The notes under the pieces are model-generated. The model saw nothing but the letters and a program-made list of their open reading frames with translations, ran no database searches and was not told the origin of the DNA. A stretch of DNA of 45,252 bases from Halobacteriovorax sp. (GTDB taxonomy: Bacteria > Bdellovibrionota > Bacteriovoracia > Bacteriovoracales > Bacteriovoracaceae): positions 1-45,252 of the forward strand of contig JAIFLR010000044.1 of NCBI GenBank assembly GCA_020048985.1, in the 5' to 3' direction. Positions within the stretch are counted from its first letter, which is position 1. Every line of letters begins with the position of its first letter. Below are positions 1 to 7,497 of the stretch, piece by piece. The position numbers and the translations under genes are program-made.

Positions 1-1
1 G

Positions 2-811
2 GAATTTGTACCCAATAAGGCCTATCCTTTACCAATGCTGGCACCCGACAAGAAGGCCGTTGTCACTTTTATCAATCACGCGACACTGCTTCTCCAATTA
101 AAAGATCTCAATGTTTTGACCGATCCCGTTTTTTCAGAAAAAATCGGGCCGGTTCAATTGTTGGGAATAAAACGCGTGAGAGGCCCTGGTTTAAAAATTG
201 AAGAGCTACCTAAAATTGATGTCATCATCATTTCTCACAATCATTATGATCACATGGATCTTGAATCACTAAAAAAACTGGATGAGAAGTTTCATCCCTT
301 GTTCCTAGTCCCTTTAGGAGATGAAAAACTTCTAAAAGAGGCCGGCATTCAGAATGTTCGTGAAATGGATTGGTGGGAAGAGCAAGTGATAAGGGAGCAT
401 AAAATAACTTTTACTCCCGCCCAGCATTGGTCTGCCCGCGGGCTCTTTGATAAATGTGAATCTCTTTGGGGGAGCTATTTTATTCATTCACCGGAATTTA
501 AGACCTATTTTTCGGGTGATACAGGATATGCAGCTCATTTCGCTAATACTCGTTTGCGCTTAGGAGCGCCGGATCTTTCTCTACTGGCCATTGGCGCTTA
601 TGCCCCTCAGGTCTATATGAAAATTAATCATATGGATCCGGAGGAAGCTTTTATGGCCCATCAGGACCTGAATTCAGGATTTTCAATCGGTATGCACTAT
701 GGAACCTTTCCACTGACCGATGAAAAAATAAATGAACCTGTTGAAAGGCTTCAAAAAATATCTAATGAACAATTTCTTGTTTTGGATCAGGGCGAGTCTC
801 GAGTTTTTTAA
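2..811 (+). CDS. Metallo-beta-lactamase fold hydrolase, NAPE-PLD/UlaG-like (5' end outside window)
   Basis: Zinc-dependent hydrolase fold of the N-acyl-phosphatidylethanolamine phospholipase D / UlaG type. Numbered from the first ATG (position 35), it carries the metal motif SHNHYDHMD (S67-D75), then H131 in PAQHWSAR, GDTG (161-164) and H221 in MHYG, so the set of metal ligands is complete. The reading frame stays open from position 35 back to the window edge, with residues that fit the usual lead-in of this family. The real start therefore probably lies upstream and the gene is 5'-truncated here; family members are commonly over 300 residues. The substrate cannot be told: a phospholipid-like substrate is possible from the family, but many members are uncharacterised. 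It meets the next gene tail to tail with a 4-base overlap. Confidence 0.8.
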   Translation, partial: EFVPNKAYPLPMLAPDKKAVVTFINHATLLLQLKDLNVLTDPVFSEKIGPVQLLGIKRVRGPGLKIEELPKIDVIIISHNHYDHMDLESLKKLDEKFHPLFLVPLGDEKLLKEAGIQNVREMDWWEEQVIREHKITFTPAQHWSARGLFDKCESLWGSYFIHSPEFKTYFSGDTGYAAHFANTRLRLGAPDLSLLAIGAYAPQVYMKINHMDPEEAFMAHQDLNSGFSIGMHYGTFPLTDEKINEPVERLQKISNEQFLVLDQGESRVF

Positions 812-1422
812 TTAGGCGTGATGTGAAATTCCCGCTGGATTCGTTCTTTTTCTTCTTCAGGGAATTTATTTCCATCAATTGAAAGATGTCCCAGATTTTT
901 CATCATTTTTATTTGGTCGGGAAACTTCATAAACTGATTACCATCAAGATTCAGTCTTTTAAGTTTTTGCAACTCTTTGAATGAGTGGGGGAGATCTTTC
1001 AGTTTATTACCCGGCAGATGCAGTTCCTGCAACTGAGTGCACATCGAAATTTCTTCAGGTAGCTTTTCCAGTCCTGAGCTTTTAATGGTGAGGAATTTTA
1101 AAGGAGCATTGATCTTTCCCAGAGGTAGAAGAAACATTCTCATGGGAGTTTCAATGATTTTCAGATTTTCTAAGGAGGGAAGGGACAAAATACTGGATAG
1201 GTCTCCTGAGAATCTTTCCCATTTAATGGAAAGCACTTTTAATTTTTCAAGGCCTCGAATTTTATCCGGGAATGTCTCGCATACCCCTTCTAGGTAAGCT
1301 TCTTCTAAATGAGGCAAATCAAAAATCTCAAGAGGGAATTGCGAATTGGGGAGAGTGAGTTTGATCGCCTTGACTTCTTCACGTTCTTTTAATGCCGTAG
1401 TGAGATTTTTATAAAGTTTCAT
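808..1422 (-). CDS. Leucine-rich repeat protein
   Basis: A 204-residue protein without signal peptide, made largely of leucine-rich repeats between about residues 38 and 186. The clearest units fit LxxLxLxxNxLxxLP, such as LQELHLPGNKLKDLP (131-145) and LKRLNLDGNQF (154-164). Such repeats form a solenoid used for protein-protein contacts; the partner is unknown. The start codon lies inside the 3' end of serB (14-base overlap), so it is probably translated by coupling as the last gene of a pgsA-serB-LRR transcript. The function is not recognisable beyond the repeat class. Confidence 0.75.
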   Translation of the reverse strand: MKLYKNLTTALKEREEVKAIKLTLPNSQFPLEIFDLPHLEEAYLEGVCETFPDKIRGLEKLKVLSIKWERFSGDLSSILSLPSLENLKIIETPMRMFLLPLGKINAPLKFLTIKSSGLEKLPEEISMCTQLQELHLPGNKLKDLPHSFKELQKLKRLNLDGNQFMKFPDQIKMMKNLGHLSIDGNKFPEEEKERIQREFHITPN

Positions 1423-2296
1423 TATTCATGAAACTTAAAGCACTTGTCATTGGCCCAAAGTTTATCCGGTAGTTGGCATTCTTTTGAACTTTTTCTTTGG
1501 CATGGATAGCGACGCCGAGTCCTGCCTTGAGTAACATTGGTATATCGTTGGCGCCATCACCAATAGCAACCACTTGATCAAGGCTTAACTTTTCTTTGGC
1601 AGCTAAATCAATAACGATCTGCTCTTTGGCCGCGGCATTGATCACAGGCCCTAATACTTTTCCAGTCAGAAGATCTCCCTCAAATTCAAGATCATTGGCA
1701 AAGAAGTAGTCCATTTTGAGTTTTTCTTGGACGCTTTTAGCAAAGTACTGGAAGCCACCCGATGCTATGGCAGTTTTGATGCCGAGACTGCGAAGAATTT
1801 GCATAAACTCCACAGTTCCGGGTGTGAAGATGAGTTTATCCAGAATGTCTTCCATGTGTTTCCGATGAAAGCCCTTAAGTAAAGAGACCCTCTCACCTAA
1901 AGACTGATCAAAATTCAGATCCCCGTTCATCGCTCTGGCCGTTATGACCTTCACTTGATCACCTACACCATGGCGAAGGGCCATTTCATCTATCACTTCT
2001 GCAGTGATGAGTGTGGAGTCCATATCAAAAATAACCAGACCCTTTTTGGACTCAAATATATTTTTGGGGATCAGGGCGATATCAATTTTATACACGTTGG
2101 ATATATTCAGCAGAGAAGCTTTAAGAGAGAGGAGATCAAGCTGCACGGATTCTATGTGATAATAGAGACCTTTCTTTTTTCTTTCTGATTTTTTAATCAG
2201 GCATTTGAAATGGGTGAGAATAGTTTTTATTTCACTTCGAAATTTATCCGGAATGATCTGGTCTGTGACACAGACAATAACATTTTCTAAAATCAC
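1409..2296 (-). CDS. serB: Phosphoserine phosphatase
   Basis: Haloacid-dehalogenase phosphatase that releases phosphate from O-phosphoserine in the last step of serine synthesis; cytosolic. HAD motif I is FDMDSTLI with nucleophile D91 and D93, motif II is the serine of ASGGF (S179), and motif IV is GDGANDIPML with D247 and D251. About 85 residues precede motif I, as in SerB proteins with an N-terminal ACT-like regulatory domain. Translation starts at GTG, which forms a GTGA overlap with the stop of pgsA. It also overlaps the downstream LRR gene by 14 bases, so the three genes look like one transcript. Confidence 0.9.
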   Translation of the reverse strand: MILENVIVCVTDQIIPDKFRSEIKTILTHFKCLIKKSERKKKGLYYHIESVQLDLLSLKASLLNISNVYKIDIALIPKNIFESKKGLVIFDMDSTLITAEVIDEMALRHGVGDQVKVITARAMNGDLNFDQSLGERVSLLKGFHRKHMEDILDKLIFTPGTVEFMQILRSLGIKTAIASGGFQYFAKSVQEKLKMDYFFANDLEFEGDLLTGKVLGPVINAAAKEQIVIDLAAKEKLSLDQVVAIGDGANDIPMLLKAGLGVAIHAKEKVQKNANYRINFGPMTSALSFMNNETL

Positions 2297-2976
2297 ACGG
2301 TGTCTCTAGTTTGCTTTTGTTCTTTTTTCGTACGTTTTTTCTCGGCGCGATTTTCCTGAAGTTTCTTAATCATATGGAATGAGTAGAGGAAAGCTGACCA
2401 GAGGGAAAGGAGCGCAGAAATATAAATCAGAATGGTTCCAATGAGAGGAAGATCCATCCATAAAAACTCATCGTAAATCATGAGCATCGGGATCGCCACC
2501 ATCTGTGTTCCCGTTTTCCACTTACCCATTGAGCTGACTGGAACGTCCACTCCTTCAGTTAAAGCGAGAAGACGCAAAGAGGTCATATACATTTCCCGAA
2601 CGACCAGGATGATCACCACAATCGGATGAACATGGTCCACTGCCAGAAGCATAATAAGAGAAGAGACGACTAAAAATTTATCTGCAATAGGGTCTAAAAA
2701 TGATCCGAAGACCGTGACGATGTTTCTTTTGCGGGCAATATAGCCGTCTAAAAAATCCGTGATACTGGCCACCACAAAAATCCAGCACGCAATGTGGCCC
2801 AGCCAAGGCTGATAGGCCAAAAGAAAGGCCGGTGTTTCTTCACTAAAATAGAGTGTTAAAACCACCACAGGGATCATCAACATTCTGAAGAATGTTATGC
2901 GGTTGGGTAGATTGTCGATTTCAAGGTCATTAATTTCCATGTAGGCCAATTTTATCAGACAATTAACTTCAAGCAA
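2293..2976 (-). CDS. pgsA: CDP-diacylglycerol--glycerol-3-phosphate 3-phosphatidyltransferase
   Basis: Integral membrane enzyme that makes phosphatidylglycerol phosphate from CDP-diacylglycerol and glycerol-3-phosphate. The CDP-alcohol phosphotransferase signature D-x2-DG-x2-AR-x8-G-x3-D-x3-D is complete at residues 74-99 (D74, D77, G78, A81, R82, G91, D95, D99). Several hydrophobic segments follow, and the tail is basic and lysine-rich. The start is uncertain. The upstream choice is a TTG at 2976 preceded at good distance by AAAGG. The ATG at 2940 gives the more usual N-terminus but has no clear ribosome site. It is the first gene of the pgsA-serB-LRR operon and is divergent from the PilZ gene. 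Confidence 0.9.
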   Translation of the reverse strand: MLEVNCLIKLAYMEINDLEIDNLPNRITFFRMLMIPVVVLTLYFSEETPAFLLAYQPWLGHIACWIFVVASITDFLDGYIARKRNIVTVFGSFLDPIADKFLVVSSLIMLLAVDHVHPIVVIILVVREMYMTSLRLLALTEGVDVPVSSMGKWKTGTQMVAIPMLMIYDEFLWMDLPLIGTILIYISALLSLWSAFLYSFHMIKKLQENRAEKKRTKKEQKQTRDTV

Positions 2977-3047
2977 AAAGAAACCTTTACCTAGCTTGGA
3001 GGAATAGTACTTAAGCTATTACAATAAGAGAATATTTGAGGTGAAAA

Positions 3048-3764
3048 ATGGAACGACGACTAAATTTGATTAAATCTGATTTTGAAAAACATGAGAAACG
3101 TGTATTGCCACGCTTCCCATTTTGCTACTTGACGTTTAAGTCCGACGAGACTGCTCGCGTATATGAAGTCAAAGACATCTCCCACACAGGAATGCAGATT
3201 TCACTTAAAGAAGAGGGGCATAATTTCCAAGCTGACTCAGTCCTGAAGGGAAGTATTCACTGGCTGGGGAAAAATTTGGACATTGCAGGAACAGTAAAGT
3301 GGTCAACCTCTAACCGCTTAGGTGTGGAGTTTGTTAAACGCCGCGAGGTGATGGAGAAGGTCCAGGACTTTTTAAATATCAAAGAAATTGTGAAACGTCT
3401 CAAGCCACTCCATAAAGTTGAAGGGGGACTAGAAATACCTCCTCGTCTTAAATACTGGCTAAGATCCGATGGGCCGGTTGAGTTATTTGTCTGGCAGCAT
3501 GGGGATGGAGAAATCGCTAAGGTCCAGGTGCTATTTTTGGAAGTTTTTGTCGAGTGGGAAGACGGCGCAGGACTTAAAACAGGTCGCATTCTTTCAAAAC
3601 GTAATGTGGATTCACCGCTTCTCACTGAAGATGAGTGGGTTTTTCAGATGGACCAAGACGCTGACGTCGAAAAACTGGTTAAAGTAAAAGAACTGATCGC
3701 TCTCATCCCTCAGGAACAACTCCCTGCGGAAGTTCAAACCTTTATGGTGCGTCAATTGAGTTAA
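3048..3764 (+). CDS. PilZ domain protein
   Basis: A 238-residue soluble protein with a PilZ-type domain at about residues 17-110: the N-terminal arginine motif (KRVLPRF) is followed by a VKDISHTGMQ strand and a later GVEFV strand. PilZ domains usually bind cyclic di-GMP and pass the signal to motility or envelope machinery. The RxxxR arm is only partly canonical (R19..R22), so binding is likely but not certain. The C-terminal half (about 120-238) matches nothing I recognise. GAGGTG precedes the ATG at good spacing. It stands alone between divergent pgsA and glpX, which has its own short upstream gap. Confidence 0.7.
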   Translation: MERRLNLIKSDFEKHEKRVLPRFPFCYLTFKSDETARVYEVKDISHTGMQISLKEEGHNFQADSVLKGSIHWLGKNLDIAGTVKWSTSNRLGVEFVKRREVMEKVQDFLNIKEIVKRLKPLHKVEGGLEIPPRLKYWLRSDGPVELFVWQHGDGEIAKVQVLFLEVFVEWEDGAGLKTGRILSKRNVDSPLLTEDEWVFQMDQDADVEKLVKVKELIALIPQEQLPAEVQTFMVRQLS

Positions 3765-3829
3765 ATCTTCATAGAGCAATTCAATTCGAGTATCATGTTG
3801 GGGATTAACTCTTTTCAGGGACTAAAAAA

Positions 3830-4783
3830 ATGAACCGAAATCTCGCAATGGAATTTGTCCGCGTAACAGAGATGGCCGCAATAGCCTCTGCACGTCTTAT
3901 GGGTCGTGGTGATGAAAAAGCCGCAGATCAGGCAGCAGTGGACGCCATGAGAGCGATGCTTGATTCTATTGATTGCGATGCCACTGTGGTGATTGGAGAA
4001 GGTGAGCGTGATGAAGCTCCAATGCTCTATATTGGCGAGAAGGTAGGAACTGGTACTGGAATTAAATTAGAAATTGCTCTTGATCCCCTTGAAGGAACAA
4101 CTGTTTGTTCAATTGGCGGACCAAATTCAATCTCCGTTATGGCGATTGGAGAAGTCGGTGGACTTTTGCATGCACCAGATACTTATATGTTGAAGCTTGC
4201 TGCTGGTCGCGAGGCCAAGGGGATGCTTGATATTCGTCAATCCCCAACTGAAAATCTTAAGCGCTTAGCTGAAATTAAAAAATGCCGTGTCGCTGATCTG
4301 ACTGCCATTATTCTGGATCGTCCTCGTCACAAAGATTTGATTGAAGAAGTAAGAGCGGCAGGTGCTCGAATCAATCTTATTGGTGACGGTGATGTTGCGG
4401 CTGCGATTTCAACTGCGACTCCAAATTCCGGCGTCGATATTCTCTTTGGTATCGGTGGAGCTCCTGAAGGCGTTATTGCAGCTGCTGCTCTTCAGTGTCT
4501 AGGGGGAGAGTTTCAGGGGATTTTAAAACCAAGAAACCAAAGTGAAATTGAACGTGCTCTTAAAATGGGTATTGATGATATTAACCGCGTCTTCAAAATT
4601 GATGACCTGGCCAAAGGGAACCTGATGTTTTCTGCCACTGGTGTGACCACTGGTAACTTCCTTGATGGAGTTATCTTTAAACCATGGGGCTGCTTAACTC
4701 ATTCACTCGTTATGAGAAGCGAATCGGGAACGATCCGTCAGATTCGTGCTGAACACCACTTTGATAAAAAACCGAGATATTAA
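3830..4783 (+). CDS. glpX: Fructose-1,6-bisphosphatase class II
   Basis: GlpX-type bisphosphatase that hydrolyses fructose-1,6-bisphosphate to fructose-6-phosphate in gluconeogenesis; cytosolic and metal-dependent. At 317 residues it has the normal family length. Metal and substrate motifs are visible: VIGEGERDEAPML (54-66, with E57 and D61) and ALDPLEGTT (83-91, with D85 and E88). A later GIGGAPEGV stretch is also typical of GlpX. It is followed after 12 bases by a START-like protein gene with its own AAAGGAT ribosome site, so the two may be co-transcribed. Confidence 0.95.
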   Translation: MNRNLAMEFVRVTEMAAIASARLMGRGDEKAADQAAVDAMRAMLDSIDCDATVVIGEGERDEAPMLYIGEKVGTGTGIKLEIALDPLEGTTVCSIGGPNSISVMAIGEVGGLLHAPDTYMLKLAAGREAKGMLDIRQSPTENLKRLAEIKKCRVADLTAIILDRPRHKDLIEEVRAAGARINLIGDGDVAAAISTATPNSGVDILFGIGGAPEGVIAAAALQCLGGEFQGILKPRNQSEIERALKMGIDDINRVFKIDDLAKGNLMFSATGVTTGNFLDGVIFKPWGCLTHSLVMRSESGTIRQIRAEHHFDKKPRY

Positions 4784-4795
4784 AAAGGATTTTAA

Positions 4796-5227
4796 ATGGC
4801 CCGCGCAGACAAAACTGAAGTTTATGATGTTCCTGTTGAAAAATTCTATCAGGCGATTATTGATTATAAAAAATACACTGAATTTGTAGATGGCTGTAAA
4901 ACTGTCGTTGTAGAAAAAGAGTCACCAGAGGGCGCAGTGGCCAAATTCACTTTGAGTATTATCAAAGAGATTTCTTACACGATTAACTTGAAGCATACTC
5001 CTAATAAAGAAGTCAGCTGGACATTGGTTACTGGTGACATGATGAAAACCAATAACGGTAAATGGACACTTAAAGATCTTGGAAATGGCAAGACTGAGGT
5101 GAACTACAATCTTGAGATTGAGTTCAAAGGGTTTCTTCCTGGTCTGGGCCTGATTGAAAAAACGTTGGTGAATACAAACTTACCAATGACCATGAAAGCT
5201 TTTTGTAAAAGAGCACAGGGACTCTAA
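4796..5227 (+). CDS. SRPBCC/START-like protein, RatA/Coq10 type
   Basis: A 143-residue single-domain protein with the START/SRPBCC pattern: VYDVPVEKFYQAIIDYKKY at the N-terminus, then alternating strands and a C-terminal helix with LPMTMKAFCKRA. The nearest families are RatA/Coq10-like polyketide-cyclase-type proteins, which bind hydrophobic ligands such as quinones or affect ribosome association. The ligand cannot be read from the sequence. It sits 12 bases after glpX and 1 base before the next small gene. Confidence 0.7.
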   Translation: MARADKTEVYDVPVEKFYQAIIDYKKYTEFVDGCKTVVVEKESPEGAVAKFTLSIIKEISYTINLKHTPNKEVSWTLVTGDMMKTNNGKWTLKDLGNGKTEVNYNLEIEFKGFLPGLGLIEKTLVNTNLPMTMKAFCKRAQGL

Positions 5228-5228
5228 A

Positions 5229-5570
5229 ATGGAAGAGAAAGAAAAAGAAAAAGACGGCAAGATTGGGGATCTTTTAAAAAAAGTCCTCACGACCGGTGTT
5301 ACTGCAGCCTTCATGACTGAAGAGGGTGTCAGGGCCGTTTTAAAAGATCTGCCTCTTCCTAAAGATATGGTTGGATCTCTTGTGGAAAATGCCAAGCACA
5401 CAAAAACAGAATTTGTTGCTTCCGTTAAAAATGAACTTAAAATGTATCTGGATAAAATTGATCTCACTAAAGAGATTGATAAAATTGCAGAGAAGTACGA
5501 TTTTGAAATTAAGGCCACTATCAGCTTGAAAAAGAAAAAGAAGGGCAAAGGTAACGAGGTTGAATCCTAG
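5229..5570 (+). CDS. Small charged protein of unknown function
   Basis: A 113-residue soluble protein that I do not recognise. The first dozen residues are strongly charged (E/K), the middle is helical and amphipathic (residues 20-95), and the tail is lysine-rich (KKKKKGKG). No signal peptide or membrane segment is present. Its ATG is one base after the previous stop, and its 3' end overlaps the YggS-like gene by 11 bases, so tight operon placement supports it as a real gene. The helical make-up could fit an oligomerising or phasin-like protein, but that is speculation. Confidence 0.65.
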   Translation: MEEKEKEKDGKIGDLLKKVLTTGVTAAFMTEEGVRAVLKDLPLPKDMVGSLVENAKHTKTEFVASVKNELKMYLDKIDLTKEIDKIAEKYDFEIKATISLKKKKKGKGNEVES

Positions 5571-6222
5571 TCAAAACCTCGCCAGGATACAAGGCCAGCT
5601 TCCCGCTGGCTCCAACCTGCTCATTGTTTCTAAAACCCGTCCATATCAAGACATTCAGGCCTATTACGATATTGGTCACCGTGACTTCGGTGAAAATAGA
5701 GTTCAGGAACTTTTAGAGAAATCTGAAATATTGAAAAGCACATGTCCAGATATTCGCTGGCATATGATTGGGCATCTTCAATCCAACAAAATTAACCAAC
5801 TTTATAGTGTTCACAATCTCTGGGCGATCCATTCGGTGGATGATCAGGATTTGCTTGAGAAGTTACTCAAGGCCGAAGCCAAGCTATCCTCGAATCTCAA
5901 TCTTTTTCTTCAGTACAACACTTCTAGGGAAGAAGAAAAATCCGGATTTGAGGACTATGAATCTCTTAAAAAAGCGGCTTTGCTTTTTCCTGCCAACTCC
6001 AAAGTGAAACTCTATGGTCTCATGACCATGGGAACTCTTCGCACCGAGAATTTTGAAGGCGAGGCAAGACGGTGCTTTCATGAATTGAACCAGATCAAGG
6101 ATCGGCTCTCTCAAGAGCTCTCTTACCCTCTCCAGACCTCTATGGGGATGAGTCAGGACTACCAGATAGCTCTGGAGGAAAAGGCCAATTGGATCCGCCT
6201 GGGAACCATGCTTTTCATCTAA
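5560..6222 (+). CDS. YggS/PROSC-family pyridoxal-phosphate homeostasis protein
   Basis: PLP-binding protein of the YggS (PLPBP) family, a single TIM-barrel related to alanine racemase that is thought to balance vitamin B6 pools rather than catalyse a reaction. The PLP lysine is K25 in LLIVSKTRP, followed by GHRDFGENRVQEL and WHMIGHLQSNK, all family hallmarks; MGMSQDY lies near the C-terminus. At 220 residues the length is normal. The start is TTG, chosen because AAAGG lies 8 bases upstream and the family pattern begins just after it. It overlaps the preceding gene by 11 bases. Confidence 0.88.
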   Translation: MNPSQNLARIQGQLPAGSNLLIVSKTRPYQDIQAYYDIGHRDFGENRVQELLEKSEILKSTCPDIRWHMIGHLQSNKINQLYSVHNLWAIHSVDDQDLLEKLLKAEAKLSSNLNLFLQYNTSREEEKSGFEDYESLKKAALLFPANSKVKLYGLMTMGTLRTENFEGEARRCFHELNQIKDRLSQELSYPLQTSMGMSQDYQIALEEKANWIRLGTMLFI

Positions 6223-6253
6223 TTTTTAGTGCCTTTTGACCGATAAGATCTAC

Positions 6254-6748
6254 ATGCGAAACCTCTCAATTACTTTTTTTATCCTGCTTGTATCAGCCGC
6301 CTCATACGGTACAGGGCCGCTGGATTGTGGAATTGAAACGACAACTCCTGCCATCCGAAAAGGCGAAGTGAAAATTGCCTACGCCTGTGAAGATTTTCCA
6401 GTGCCTGAACTCAAAGTCGAGAGAGAAGTGATCTCATTTTATGATGAAAAATCAGATCTGATTCTTCGCTCCCGTATGAGCAAGGACGATCCCGCTAAAA
6501 AAGATGTAACAATAAAATTTCGGCCTAAAGATCAGAGCGAGACAATTGAATTAGAAAAACTTCTTTATGAGTCCATCAAAGAACATCCAGGATTTAAATG
6601 TGAAGCAGATGTCTCCTACGGCGAGAGTGGAAATAAAAATGTGAACTCATGTTCACTTACGACTGGCACTCATGATCTGACTAATGAGCATCAGGCCTTT
6701 GCTCAAATGAGAATCTCAAAGCTGGAAAGTGAAGCATGCGAGTTTTGA
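6254..6748 (+). CDS. Secreted protein of unknown function, N-terminal part (probable frameshift at 3' end)
   Basis: The protein begins with a clear signal peptide (MRNLSITFFILLVSAASYGTG), so it is exported. The mature part has several cysteines (DCG, YACED, FKCEAD, NSCS) that could pair in the periplasm. I chose the ATG at 6254 rather than an in-frame TTG 18 bases earlier because it begins the signal peptide. The frame ends at a TGA formed right after a run of four T (6743-6746). Removing one T would join it smoothly to the next open frame (SEACEF then EKGLSIERW). The intact protein would be about 240 residues. No family was recognised. Confidence 0.55.
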   Translation: MRNLSITFFILLVSAASYGTGPLDCGIETTTPAIRKGEVKIAYACEDFPVPELKVEREVISFYDEKSDLILRSRMSKDDPAKKDVTIKFRPKDQSETIELEKLLYESIKEHPGFKCEADVSYGESGNKNVNSCSLTTGTHDLTNEHQAFAQMRISKLESEACEF

Positions 6749-6989
6749 AAAAGGCCTATCAATTGAGCGATGGGATGTTAAAAATAAGCAGGGCCAGGAG
6801 CTGTGTATTTTAGAGGTTTCGGCCAAATTTGAAGTCCCAAAGGAGCCACAAACCGATCTTCCTGAGCGTTTAAAAGCTTCCGCCGATGAGGCGATGGGCA
6901 AACTACTTGCTGCCACCCCCGACAAAAAGCCTGATGCCCATCAGGGAAATAAGACCGCTCGGGCCCTAAGCTTCGCTCAGGCGCCCTAA
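6729..6989 (+). pseudogene. C-terminal part of the frameshifted secreted protein
   Basis: This is an open frame whose first codons overlap the end of the preceding frame. Its sequence continues with the same character: charged strands, a further cysteine in ELCILEVSAKF, then a helical KASADEAMGK segment. The only possible start is a GTG without a ribosome site, and no signal peptide is present, so an independent cytosolic 86-residue protein seems less likely than a broken or misread single gene. The last codons coincide with a GC-rich hairpin near 6961-6986. Confidence 0.45.
6961..6986. terminator. GC-rich hairpin between convergent genes
   Basis: An imperfect stem of about 11 pairs (GGGCCCTAAGC against GCTCAGGCGCCC, one bulge and one mismatch) closes on a TTC loop. 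It lies at the junction of a plus-strand and a minus-strand gene, where a shared terminator would be expected. No T-run follows on the plus side; TTATTT follows at some distance on the minus side. This is weak evidence for a terminator. Confidence 0.35.
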
Positions 6990-6999
6990 CTTCAGAAAC

Positions 7000-7299
7000 T
7001 TAATTTAAGGGACAATCTTTAACTGCTCTGACTAACACAGAGGTCGTTTCTGGAATTACAGAACCAGTTACACAAATAATATTTCCCTTAGAAAAACTTT
7101 GAAGGTCTGCCTCCACTTCATCAGTCAGAGAAACCAGCACATTCTCCGTAGAATTGTCTACTTTGCTCACTCGTAATATGCCTTTTGAGGGCAGACTTGA
7201 AGTACTGATGACCTTAAACTTAAATTCGGCTGCACAAACATTCATCGCAGTCATGGCACCAATTATCGAAGCTAGTGCTAGGGTAGGTTTTAGTTTCAT
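7000..7299 (-). CDS. Small secreted protein of unknown function
   Basis: A 99-residue protein with a signal peptide (MKLKPTLALASIIGAMTAMNVCA, cut near AA-EFKFK). The mature part is about 75 residues, beta-rich, with two cysteines (IICVTG and VKDCPLN) that may form a disulfide. I do not recognise the family. AAGGA lies 9 bases before the ATG. It is transcribed alone, convergent with the frameshifted secreted protein and divergent from the dioxygenase gene. The roughly 200-base gap upstream holds a perfect 10-base palindrome at 7372-7381. Confidence 0.65.
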   Translation of the reverse strand: MKLKPTLALASIIGAMTAMNVCAAEFKFKVISTSSLPSKGILRVSKVDNSTENVLVSLTDEVEADLQSFSKGNIICVTGSVIPETTSVLVRAVKDCPLN

Positions 7300-7371
7300 G
7301 TTTGAAGATCCTTGTTTTTCTGAGTTTTAGAGCGCATTTTTACTCGATTGGGAGTGATATGTATAAGCTAA

Positions 7372-7381
7372 ACTTATAAGT
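7372..7381. promoter_or_regulatory. AT-rich palindrome in divergent intergenic region
   Basis: ACTTATAAGT is a perfect palindrome, and its left half also pairs with an upstream TATAAG (7362-7367). It lies in the 198-base gap between two divergent genes, a natural place for an operator. No regulator gene is adjacent, and a 10-base AT-rich palindrome can arise by chance. Confidence 0.25.
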
Positions 7382-7497
7382 CCCTGTAAATCTTCTATGG
7401 TATTTATCAGCTAGCACCCATCTAATTTTTTTTATGGACGACCCATGTCATTGGATATTATTTAGATGGTACTACGAACTTAATAGGGAGGGCCGTC

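Noticed and set aside
3257-3625. Minus-strand open frame within the PilZ gene
   Set aside because: It is a shadow of the PilZ gene in another frame, with serine/proline-rich antisense composition.
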